From positions 62,001-126,000 of the forward strand of contig MU839846.1 in assembly GCA_030411725.1 (NCBI GenBank): 64,000 nucleotides of DNA. The letters are read 5' to 3'. Below the pieces are notes generated by a model. That model was not told the DNA's origin and did not search any database. It saw only the letters and a program-made list of their open reading frames with translations. This document shows positions 45,460 to 55,643 of the stretch, one piece after another; within the stretch, counting starts at the first letter, position 1; every line of letters begins with the position of its first letter. The translations under genes and the position numbers were made by a program. The stretch comes from Echria macrotheca. Taxonomy: Eukaryota > Ascomycota > Sordariomycetes > Sordariales > Schizotheciaceae.

Positions 45460-47620
45460 ATGCCCCGCAAGAGTGCTGCCCAGGAGTCACCGTCGCAGCT
45501 CGAGGATGTCCGTGGCGTGCAGAGAGATCAGTCGGCCCGTACTCGCCCAGAAGTCCACCTGCGTCGATCCAACCGCCGCCTAGGCGAGAACGCAGAGGAA
45601 GCCCGCCAGGAAGACAAGACGAGAGAGATCCAGGGGAAGGTTCTAGGCATCCGACCCGGAGACGGGAAGATAGACGAGAACGATACCCAAGGCCGCAAGG
45701 AGATGCAGAAGGAAGGTGTTCAGATGGCCATCGAGGGCCTGGTGAGGATGGAGCGGCGGCTGATGCGGGCGACCAAACGACAGAAGCTCAAGGTCGAGCA
45801 CACGACGTATGAAGATGTCCCGGCTATCGCCGAGGAGGAAGAGAACGGGCCCGAGGGTATGAGCGCAGCGCAGCTGGGGAAGACGGAGCCTATGAAGAAA
45901 AGCCAGGCGGTGAAATCGAACCGGAAGTCACCAAAGGCTCAAGAGGCAGAGGAGGGCGAGCTGGAACGAGAACTAGATCGATATTCGGATGCGCTTGACG
46001 GAGAGTACAAAGATGTCGCGACGATGGAGACGGAAGATATACCCGAGCTGCCTGATCGGGGCGCAGCCCGGCCGCCCGCAGTCAACAGCGACTACTTGCC
46101 ATTACCCTGGAAAGGCCGGCTAGGATATGTTAGCTCCCTCGAGTGACATTTTGTTCCACAAGGCATGTTTTAACCCCGAAGCAGGCCTGCCTCAACACCT
46201 ACCTACGCTCGGCAAAGCCTTCCGTCTTCAGCTCTCGGACGTGTCGCCTGTCCTCCATCCTCGACCACCGCCATCCCTTGGCGGACCCGTCGTTGCCGGA
46301 GCATTCCTCAAAGAACAGGCCAGACAAGTCGCAGGAACCGGACCCCAAGCTGGGCGAGAAGTTCGTCGAGGCGCTCGGCCTGGCCAACGCCCGAGATATC
46401 GTCAAGATGCTGCGGTGGAACGACAAGTACGGTATCAAGTTCATGCGCCTCAGCTCCGAGATGTTTCCCTTTGCAAGTCACGCCGAGCATGGATACAAGC
46501 TCGCCCCGTTCGCCTCGGAGGTCCTGGCCGAAGCAGGGAGGGTCGCCGCCGAGCTTGGTCACCGGTTGACTATGCATCCCGGACAGGTACACTTGCAACG
46601 TCTTATGTTTGCCGAGCATCAATCTTGCCTCCATTCCCCCCTCTCCCCATCGACGTGCTCAAACTGACATGTCTGCAGTTCACTCAGCTGGGATCTCCGC
46701 GCAAGCAAGTTATCGATGCCTCGATTCGAGACTTGGAGTACCACGATGAGCTACTTACCCTGCTACGACTGCCAGAGCAGCAGAACCGAGACGCGGTCAT
46801 GGTTATCCACATGGGTGGTACGTACGGAGACAAGGCTGCGACGCTTGCCCGGTTCCGAGAGAACTACAAGGGACTGTCCGACTCGATAAAAGCCCGACTC
46901 GTTCTGGAAAACGACGATGTAGCGTGGAGTGTGCACGACCTGCTTCCCATCTGCGAGGAGCTCAACATTCCGCTGGTGCTCGACTACCACCACCACAACA
47001 TCGTCTTCGACAGCTCGCGTTGTCGGGAGGGCACGTTCGACATCAGCCAGCCCGAGATCATGGAGCGCATCGCGGCGACGTGGAGACGGAAGGGCATCAA
47101 GCAGAAGATGCACTACAGCGAGCCCTGCGCCGGCGCCATGACAGCCCGTGACAGACGCAAACACAGCCCGCGGGTCAAGACGCTGCCACCGTGCCCGCCT
47201 GACATGGACCTCATGATCGAAGCCAAGGACAAGGAGCAGGCCGTTTTCGAGCTGATGCGGACGTTCAAGCTTCCGGGATTCGAGCGCATCAACGACATGA
47301 TCCCCCACGAACGACCCGATGAGAGTCGGCCCGCGCCGAAACCGACGAGAAAGAAGAGTGTGAAGGGAAACGGAAAGCGCAAGAGGGCCGGTGTGGAGGA
47401 GGAGGGGACGAGATCGAGTGGGCCGATGGACGTTGATATGGGGAACGATGACAGGAGTGCCGGAGATGCAGAGGCGCTTATGGGTGGGCTGGAGATATCA
47501 GACGCCGAATTCGGGATGGGCGGCGCGGAAAACAGGGTCTACTGGCCCCCAGGGAGGGAAGACTGGCTGAAACCGATCAAGAGAGGCGCAAAGACCAAGA
47601 TCAACGACGGCGAAGACTGA
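45460..47620 (+). CDS. UV-damage endonuclease (UVDE/UVE1 family)
   Basis: Three exons, 45460-46128, 46185-46586 and 46679-47620; introns of 56 and 92 nt; 670 aa. It nicks DNA 5' to UV photoproducts and other lesions, starting alternative excision repair (Neurospora mus-18, S. pombe uve1). The TIM-barrel core begins where splice 1 joins RLGY to ACLNTYLR. Metal-binding and catalytic blocks are visible: NDKYGIKFMRLSSEMFPFAS, LTMHPGQ joined to FTQLGSPRK, VIHMGGTYGDK, RLVLENDD, PLVLDYHHHNI and KMHYSEP. The N-terminal ~220 residues are basic and Glu-rich; the C-terminal tail has KRKRAG-type nuclear signals and ends with VYWPPGREDWLKP. An in-frame ATG at 45268 would add 64 residues with no Asp or Glu and many Arg, a possible mitochondrial leader. 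Confident. Confidence 0.95.
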
Positions 47621-49043
47621 TGATGCTGTGGCCGGTTCGTTCGGAAAACAAAGTCAGATTGTCTATTGACATCTATTCTGTGTCCCTTTACCTGGAATTG
47701 AGCCATTATATGTTGGGACGGCTGACGATGGCAGATGTTGACGTTTGAGCAAGCTTTCCAGGATGTCGAATTGATCGCTGTCACCCGCCAGGTCTAGGCT
47801 CATGAAGAGTGGGGCAGCAAAAATTGAACGAACAGTCACGTGGACTAGTCCGTGCTCAAACGGCGCATTAGCATTTCCGCTGCGTCGGCGGATGGGTGAC
47901 TGTTAGGGTCCCTTTGGGGGACCCTCCCGCCGCGACATTTGAGCGCATTCTGCAGGCTGCGTCACGCACACCAAATCCTGTTTCTAGGCCAGCCTGAAAC
48001 CGAAGCACCGCCCGAAGACTGCTGCGGTTTATGAAAGAGAAGCAACTCGGTTCCACCTGGTGGAGCTACTGGTGCGAACTGGAGTCACGGAGCAAAACCT
48101 CCGCCCTTCTGGAGGGCTCTCAACCAATCAGCGCGCTTCCACAAGAAAGACCAGTGAAGCTTCATGTGCGTCCTGGCAAGTCCCGCGAGTCGCAAAGATG
48201 ACGTCGTCAGCGGGTTGCACCCTGCATGTCCCTGCTCAGTTTCGGCCCCCAACCGATCCAACAGACCACAAAAGGCCGTCGGACTCGAGCCCACCATTTC
48301 ATCATCGTGATTTCCGCGTCTGGCGGTCATGTCGACATCAGCTTGCAGCCAAGGGCAAAACGATTCCGCGAGAGTTATCGGGAGCTCGAGAGCACACAGA
48401 CGCAGCGAAGAAAACCGAGATCGATCCGTGATGGCAGCAAGCAGACAGCAAGTAACTACACAAAGCTTCTGTTTACTTGACGATTCTCGGTCCCCAACTT
48501 TCTCAAGACCCCTACCAGCATCCGTGACCCCCTGAGCTACAAGGTATTGTACTTGTACACACCACCTGCAGCGGCACACATTGGCGATAAGGGGATCTGC
48601 ACAGCGGCAACCTCCGCATACCTACCTTAGCCTCAAGGCTATCTGAGTCCGACTTGCCGATAGCATCACGCAGGCATTAGTTCACCGGTCGCGTGTGCCT
48701 GCCTGCATGTCCGCTGGAGAGCAAAAGGCCAACGACGACTCATCTCCCCGGGTTTCTGTGCGAGTCAACCAAACATCCCAGAGACAGGAACCGACAGGTT
48801 AAACTAGTAAAGCACAGTAAGTTACTTTTCTTGATGGTTCTATGGGTCCCATGTCTCGGGTAGTCACAGGTCCATGTCAACTTTTTGACTTTTGCAGTAC
48901 TGACTTTTGAAGCAGCGACACGCAACCTCCACAACCCTCCAATTCTTTCGGTAGAAACGGCATTTCTATCTCAGCAGATCTCACTATTCACTTCACCTTC
49001 GGGACGCCTCTCCTCATCAAACGCGTCTCTTGACGAGAACACC
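47621..49043. other. Intergenic region
   Basis: About 1.4 kb with no gene recognised; antisense frames at 48085-48579 lack recognisable content. Confidence 0.55.
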
Positions 49044-49211
49044 ATGTGCGGCACCAAGATCAGCTACGCGTGCGCGACGACGCTCATCTCGCAGTCGACG
49101 ACATGCGGCTGCGACAGGGTCGTGGCCTGCGGCAAGAGCACGCTCTACTGCGGGACCTGCGGCCATCCGCGGTGCAAGGAGTTACGGGGCGAGATCGCGG
49201 TGCAGGTATAG
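49044..49211 (+). CDS. Possible 55-residue Cys-rich protein
   Basis: A short frame with good initiation context (gagaacaccATG). The product has eight cysteines in 55 residues (positions 2, 10, 21, 23, 29, 36, 39, 44), including CGC and the CGTCGHPRC pair pattern, suggesting a small metal-binding or disulfide-rich fold. There is no signal peptide. The 5' flank is pyrimidine-rich like a fungal leader (48940-49040). It may be a conserved small protein or chance; no family is recognised. Confidence 0.4.
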   Translation: MCGTKISYACATTLISQSTTCGCDRVVACGKSTLYCGTCGHPRCKELRGEIAVQV

Positions 49212-50798
49212 TGCTTGTGGTTCTATGATTGGGTTTTTCTTTCTCTAAACTTCTCTGGGTGAAAAAGGCTCCGCCGGCCAAGGAAGTGTCTTGAAGATGT
49301 ATAAATGATTATTAAGGAATGCATGGATTGCATCATTTTTCTTCATTATCAGGAAGGGCGGGAACCAAGCTGGGTGGGAGGGGGTGGTTCTGGATTGGCT
49401 GGGATATGTAAGGACTTCATCATGGTAGGGAGGTTCTATCTGGTTGATATGGAGCATCCTTGCCTCTAATAGAGTGTATTTGTAGCAGGTGTGCATGGAG
49501 TTCATTATTCATGTGTTGATGCATGTGACCTGACAGAGTTGCACGCTCCATAAGGGATGCCAGTGAGACATGGCCTCACCCAACGCATGCGGGTCTCCCC
49601 ACTCATGGGTTCCCACGTCGTTGATACTGCTTGCATGGATGTACCACGACATTCTAAGAGGTAGCTCGAATCCGCACATCAGATGTCAGCCAGCCTGACA
49701 GGGCTGAAGATCGACGGGACGGGTACCCGGGAGATCGACAGCATTGAGGAATCTATGTAAGAACTTACCTGCTTTAGTTAACCGGCGATCATACCCATGT
49801 ACTTGGTTTCGGGGACTCCGCTGCAGGCATCCCGCAGTCCGCCTAGATAGACGGGCGATCCAGGGCAGTGTTGGTGCCGAGTTGCCGAGGAGGATGTTTG
49901 CCAAGCCTTTTTGGGGGTTTCTTTCGATGGTGTCTAGAAATCGCTATGAGGCTATGTATGACCCGTGTATATTTTCTGGTGTCTACTTGTATTTCCTGTG
50001 AAAACAGTAATGTGTGCTAGGTTGTGTCTACAGGCGAGTCAGTCTCGAGAGAGTTTGGAAGAGCGGCGAAGAAGGCGCTGTGGCGTCACGGGAGTTCCAC
50101 CGGTTGAGGGGTCTCGAATTGCATTGTAATTTTGGCAATTAGGTACTTGAGATTTCGTAGGCAGCATCGATGAAGACCCCACACTCGTTGGACAGTTCGT
50201 GGTATTGAAAACGGGTGGTGTAGATATCGGGATCGAAGGCACCAAACGGTCGGTTTGTTCGGCACAGTAGATACCTTGATTTGCCTATTGCTGCCTCTTC
50301 TGTTGGTTGCTCTTGGCTGGCATTGTCTTTCAGAGTCTTCGACAGAGACGTGTCGAAACTCATCCTGGTCTGGAAGGTGCGATCCATGTGCACCTGCCAG
50401 GATGACACGCTAAACGCACGGGACTTCAAAGCAACATTCAGCTGCAATCTTTCGCTCCTAGCACACCTCTCAGGCCTCTCTCCGGTTCTGGTTGCTAGTC
50501 TTTATCTGTCTTCTCCTCGGTCCCAGCCCGATGGATATGTCTCTGATGCCTCTCCATCCTTTGAGAGTATCCTGCAGGAACTACCTAGCATGCAATCGAC
50601 AAGGCATGAATCTCCATACACGACAATCATGTCCTCCAAATATTTGACGGTGGCCCATGAGCCTCCTCAAGGTCAGACCGTGTCTCTCTTCGCCAACTCT
50701 TCTCGCTTTCAGTTACCCAAGTCATTTTGTCTGATTTCCGCATATCGCCAGAGGTTACCCTCGACGAAGAGACGACCTAGTCCCGTCCTCCCGCCACG
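49212..50798. other. Intergenic region
   Basis: About 1.6 kb upstream of the PARP gene. No gene recognised; frames at 50281-50808 plus and 50139-50447 minus have no features supporting coding. Confidence 0.55.
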
Positions 50799-53145
50799 AT
50801 GGCGTTGAAGAAAGATGCCACTTCGACTTCTTCAGCGAGCCGAGCCAAGTCAAAACCCCTCGGAGATTGCAAGATTGTGTTCAGCACCAGCGTTCGAAAA
50901 CAGCAGAATGAATGGGCCATCAAGCGGAAAGCCAGAGGTCTCGGAGCCAAGGTGGTCAGGGCAATCTCGGCCGCCGTGACGCACCTCGTCGTCACCCCGG
51001 TCGACCCCAAGGAGAACCCCAGCAGACTTTCGAAAGCCGTGGCCCTCGGTATTCGTGTTGTCACAGTGGGATGGATATTGAAGTGTGTGACGGACAAGGC
51101 AAAGGCACCCGAGGAGAAGTTCTTGGTCGGGGCTGAAGTGAAGGACGCCGATGAAGACTCGGATTCAAGCTTGGTAGTGTCTTCTGTCGTCTCCTCTGAT
51201 GATGACGCCGTTACTATCTCCTCTGTTTCTTCCTCTGATGACGAAGATGAGAACAAGAACAAGGAGGATGCGGCGGCAATGAAGCTCTCTGACAAAACAG
51301 GCTTAACACCTTCTCGCTTTGCGAATAGTCTGAAGAGAGCCCGATCCCCCGATGCGAAAGCTGACCTGAACTCGGTATCGAAGAAGAGAAAAGGGGACGG
51401 GGGTGTGGAGGCGGTGGACGACCCAGAGGTCAAGGACAAGGAGGAAGCTGTCAAGGTCCAAGTCCCTCTGATCGAAGGCTGTCCGCATACCGATTCAGCT
51501 GTGTACATCGACCCTAACGGTGTCATATTTGACGCCACCTTGAATAAAGTCGACATCAAGGGACACCGCCAGGTCTCAGAGTGTGTGCGGATGCAGGCAA
51601 GTCAATAGCCTATCTTCTTTATATCACATCTGACTTCATAGATTCTGGTGGATCCGACGGACCCCAAATACCCGTACCGGTTCTATCGAACATCCACCAG
51701 CGAAGTGTATCCTGATAGCTCTTGGACAGGATTTCCTCTAGGTCCACTCAGTTACGCCCTTGACAAGTTTGAACGTTACTTCGAAATGGACACCGGACTC
51801 GAATGGTCCAACCGTCATATCTTCCCCTCCCCCGGACAATTCGCCTTCGTGGAGCATGACTATGGAGCGGCCTCAGACGAGAAAAAAGAGTCCAAAACGA
51901 GGGTCTGGTCCCCCCCTCAGTGCACTCTCGATCCCGCTGTACAAGAGCTGGCGAAGGTGATTTTGAGCGACGAGCCCTCTGACCATGATCCCATCTTTGA
52001 ATCCAATTACGAACCGGAGAACATGCCTCTTGGGAGACTCAGCAAAAGGACCGTCGCTCTTGGCTTCCGGATACTTCGGGGAATTCATGCTGTCATTGTC
52101 TCCCTGCCTGTTCGCTCTGACTCGGAGATCGCCGACGTGGTGAACAAGGCTGGCACAAAGGACGAGACACTTCTGACCCTGTCCAACCTATTTTACTCCG
52201 TAATTCCCCACAACTTTGGTGCCAGGAGACCCCATGTCATTGCGTCCAAACTTCTGGTGCAACGAGAGATTGTGTTCCTGAACAGTTTACCGCACCAGGA
52301 CGTTTTCTCGAATGACGAGGATAGGGTCAGGTACGCGAGTTATCTCAAGTTCATGAACCAAATGAGCGATGTCGAGCTTCCGGATATCCACCCTTTGGAC
52401 CGGAAGTATCAAAGACTAAATCTGGATGAAATGACATTGCTCAGCCCAGCTTCAGCGGAGTATTCTGAACTCATCGACTATCTAGGAACCCGTAGCTCGA
52501 AGACCAACCCAAATCACCTTGTGAAGGGGATTTTCCGGATCGAGCGGCGGGGCGAGAAGGATCGGTTTATCCAGAGACACGGGGAGAAGAGCTGCCAGTG
52601 TCTCCTCTGGCATGGATCTCGCGTGGGCAACTTTGAGGGTATACTCAAAGACGGGCTGCATATCGCCCCTTCCTGGGTGCCCAATACAGGTACTTGCTTT
52701 GGCGAGGGTATTTACCTTGCCGATGCGTCTTGCAAATCTGCCAAGTACTGCAATTTTCAGAACGCGGGCGAAGACGGCTTCCTCCTGCTCTGCCAGGCAG
52801 AGCTGGGAAACCCCAGACAGACGCTCATACATCCTGATTCCAAGGCCGGTGACCGTGCGAAAGCGCAAGGCGTGCTTTCGACCGAGGTTCACGGCACGAA
52901 CGGCCCGGCGGAATGGAAAGATGCAGCGTGTGTCCACCCGTCTCTGAAGGGGGTTCATATGGCAGGTCTTTTGTAGTGTGCTGGCGGTCTCCCATGATAT
53001 AACTAACGATTTGGTTGTACAGGTCGACGTAAGCGCGGGATATACGAAGAGGGACGGAGCGTATCTGAATTTCAACGAGTACGTCTGCTACAATGTGGCC
53101 CAAGTTCGCCTGCGGTATCTGTTCCATCTCGTGAGCCGGGGCTGA
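50799..53145 (+). CDS. Poly(ADP-ribose) polymerase, BRCT-PARP
   Basis: Three exons, 50799-51596, 51642-52952 and 53023-53145; 743 aa. It is an NAD+-dependent ADP-ribosyltransferase acting at DNA breaks. An N-terminal BRCT (about residues 20-105: DCKIVFSTSVRKQQNEWAIK, VTHLVVTP, VTVGWILKCV) is followed by an acidic Ser linker with basic KRARSP and KKRKGD signals. A WGR-like domain (about 240-345) then contains PGQFAFVEHDYG, a helical regulatory domain follows, and last the ART domain. The catalytic H-Y-E triad is present: H590 in LLWHGSR, Y624 in GEGIYLADASCKSA, E722 in FNEYVCYNVAQ. Intron 1 (45 nt) appears to be GC-AG (gcaagt). Intron 2 was placed with donor gttcat at 52953 to give SLKGVDVSAG, aligning with vertebrate SLDGVDVPLG; a GC donor at 52959 is an alternative. 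Family is confident, junction details less so. Confidence 0.92.
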
Positions 53146-53900
53146 TGTGTTGTGGGGTGGTGGCATCGGTATTGGAAGGGCGAAGATGCCGGGCGTCTTT
53201 TGAGAGCTCGGACATAGCCACGGAGTCTGACCGTGTCATTTTTCTTGTTTTCTTGCTCTTGTTGTACACTATTGTACACTGTGCAGGGAGGGCTGGGGCA
53301 GCCCTTCGGGTCCTGCACGGGGCAGGCACGGAGGTTGGGCCCGGAGTTAATGCAGTTAAGTTAGCAATCCCCGGGTGCGTGGGCCGATCAGCGCCGGGCC
53401 CTGCCAGGCAGGCCCACATCCCACTCGCACGTTGGGGTCTAGACTTGGACAGAATGGGATCCGGATATCTCTTGTGGTTAAAGCATTTACAGCTATTTTT
53501 TCTCTTGTAATGTAGGGTAGCTGCCCCCTTCCCCACATCTTACGGTTGGTCTGAAGGACCTCGGCAGCAGCTCAGGAGTTTCGGGGCGTGCATTCATTCC
53601 GAGCTTGGCTCGCAAACTTGTCGGTCTCGAAGGATCATTAGTCATCAGATCTGCGAACACCACAACTGGAAAGGAAAGCAGAGAGGTCCAACATGCAAGT
53701 TTTGAAGCGGGCCAGGCTCTCTTCCGATGGATATGACCACCATCGGATTCGTACGGCCCCTCGGAACCGGAGCGTATTCTTTCCGACTGACAAAGCGAGC
53801 CGGTACATGATCGGGATTTCCACCTGGAGACAGAGGGCAACGGCGGGATTCCAAAGTCCGGAACGGAACCGGAGCGGACCGTTGGATATTGGACTCGTGA

Positions 53901-53906
53901 TATAAG
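53901..53906 (+). promoter_or_regulatory. TATA-like element of the SDR gene
   Basis: TATAAG within gtgatataagaag, about 155 bp before the ATG at 54056. Position fits a promoter with a leader spanning the microsatellite; inference. Confidence 0.35.
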
Positions 53907-53948
53907 AAGACACCATCAAGGCACGTCTTCCTCATGCTCATCCAAACA

Positions 53949-54011
53949 CATCAACATCGGCATCAACACCATCAACACCATCAACATCATCAACATCATC
54001 AACATCATCAT
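53949..54011 (+). repeat. CAAC(A/C)(T/C)CAT microsatellite in the SDR leader
   Basis: About 60 bp of imperfect units of catcaacac and catcaacat immediately upstream of the SDR start codon. One plus-strand frame gives a His/Gln run that is not thought to be translated. Length polymorphism is likely. Confidence 0.8.
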
Positions 54012-54055
54012 ACCTACCTCAAACCTCAAACCTCTTGCCCACTAAGATACCGACA

Positions 54056-54871
54056 ATGCTCAAGTACACCAACAAGCTCCACTCCAAGCGCGTGCTCGTC
54101 CTCGGCGGCACCTCGGGCGTAGGCTACAGCGTCGCCGAAGCAGCCCTCGAGTACGGCGCCGAAGTGATCATCAGCGGCTCGACGGACGCCAAGGTCGAGC
54201 GCATCCTCGCCCGGCTGCGGGGAACCGCGGGCGGGCAGCGGGAGGGCGCCCAGATCGCGGGGAAGGCGTGCGACCTCGCCGACACGGCGTCGCTCGAGAC
54301 CAACCTCGAGGCTCTGCTCAAGTTCGCGACGGAGGACGGGAAGAGGAAGTTGGACCATGTGGTTTTTACCGCTGGGGATGCGCTCAAGCTGAAGCCGTTG
54401 GCGGAGATGACGACGGATCTGGTCGGGGCTGCGATGGCGGTAAGGTTTACGGGCGCGTTGATGCTGGCGAAGCTGTTGAATCTCTCTGAAGATGGGGAAG
54501 GAAAGTATTTGAGGAGGTCGTTTGAGTCGTCGTTTACGCTCACGGGCGGGACGAACACGGCGAAGCCGATGCCGATGTTTACGTTGGCGGCGGGTGTCGG
54601 TGGCGGGATTGAGGGTCTCGCGAGGGGCCTCGCGGTTGCTATGAAGCCTGTGCGGGTGAATACTGTTGCGCTTGGGGCTGTGAAGACGGAGATCTTTGGG
54701 TCGCTGCCGCAGGAGAATTTGGAGGCTACGTTGGAGGGGTTTAAGAAGCAGACGTTGACGGGGACCGTGGGCAGGCCGGAGGATGCGGCGGAGATTTACT
54801 TGTATATCATGCGGGACTATTTGGTGGATGGGACGGTGGTTAGTTCGGATGGAGGGCGGTTGCTTGTTTAG
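54056..54871 (+). CDS. Short-chain dehydrogenase/reductase-like protein, atypical active site
   Basis: Single exon, 271 aa. It has a Rossmann fold of the SDR superfamily, with the glycine-rich dinucleotide motif GGTSGVG (17-23) after a beta strand KRVLVL, and a DHVVFTAGDAL segment where NNAG usually stands. It also has VRVNTVALGAVKTEIFG and the C-terminal VDGTVVSSDGGRLLV. The classical Ser-Tyr-x-x-x-Lys active site is not visible: the region reads SFTLTGGTNTAKPMPMFTLA with no Tyr and no YxxxK. It may bind NAD(P) without classical catalysis or use another mechanism. Two in-frame ATGs exist (54035, 54056); 54056 was chosen by family alignment. Codon usage drifts from C-ending to G/T-ending in the second half. 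Fold is confident; reaction unknown. Confidence 0.88.
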   Translation: MLKYTNKLHSKRVLVLGGTSGVGYSVAEAALEYGAEVIISGSTDAKVERILARLRGTAGGQREGAQIAGKACDLADTASLETNLEALLKFATEDGKRKLDHVVFTAGDALKLKPLAEMTTDLVGAAMAVRFTGALMLAKLLNLSEDGEGKYLRRSFESSFTLTGGTNTAKPMPMFTLAAGVGGGIEGLARGLAVAMKPVRVNTVALGAVKTEIFGSLPQENLEATLEGFKKQTLTGTVGRPEDAAEIYLYIMRDYLVDGTVVSSDGGRLLV

Positions 54872-55643
54872 GGTTTAGGGGGCGTCGGTATGGGCGGTTT
54901 TTGGATGGTGATGAGCTGACAAGGTGGTTTCAGGCGGGCGGTTTGATGGGCTATTCATGATGCTCAAATTCCACTACAAACACGACGAGCACGTCGATTG
55001 CTGAAGATGAGTTGAGAATAAGAAGGAGAAAAAAAGGAATGGGGGGGGGGTGTGGAGTTAAGAAGGTAGAATGAGAGACAGGAAACACCGAGATGCTGAA
55101 GCAGATGCACATATTTGTCTGGTGTTCGTTCGTAATGGCAGGTCGAATCCCCCACCAAAGATCGGCCCGCACCGATGTCAACCTGCGCGCAATAAAAAGG
55201 CGACCACGAACAACAAAACGAAGGCTGAGAGAAAAGGGGAATGGAAGAGAATCCAAACACCGCAAATGATGGTACTGTTAAGGAGCGTCTTCCCCTTTCA
55301 CGTCTTGACAGCTGTTGACGATCCGTTTGGCGTTTCCAGCTTGCCAGGGTGTTGCTTGTTCCGAAAGTTGTGACGCGGAACCGAGCTGCTGACCGCTGCA
55401 AGGTCCCCACCAAACCCTGCCACCGCCCACCGGGAGTTGCCGCGCACTGACCACTCGGGACTTCCAGGCACCCCGCAACCCCACGTGATGGTCTTGGCGA
55501 GATCACGACACACCAAAACAAGCCCCAAAAAGGCATCACGAGATGCAGGCTCGCCCACGACATTCCCGTCGTCACCTCGCAAATCCGCCCCGGGCTCGAT
55601 CCTCAATCCTGTATCGACCCGTACAATAACAACAAACATCAAA
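54872..55643. other. Intergenic region
   Basis: About 770 bp. No gene recognised. It carries a G-run of 9 (55041-55049) and, right after the SDR stop, a tttagggtttaggg doublet. The downstream membrane-protein frame is open back to about 55437, but 55644 is the better start. Confidence 0.55.

Larger units (their letters stand above)
53146..54055. other. Intergenic region
   Basis: About 900 bp between PARP and the SDR gene on the same strand. Contains a ttgtacact direct duplication (53262-53282), a GC-rich imperfect hairpin near 53395-53415 and the CAACATCAT microsatellite. No gene is recognised. Confidence 0.55.

Noticed and set aside
52959..53022. GC-AG donor (gcaggt) for the second PARP intron
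   Set aside because: Possible in frame, but the GT donor at 52953 also keeps frame and gives a better match to the family (SLKGVDVSAG).
54868..54884. Telomere-like tttagggtttaggg
   Set aside because: Only two units directly after a stop codon; too short for an interstitial telomere.
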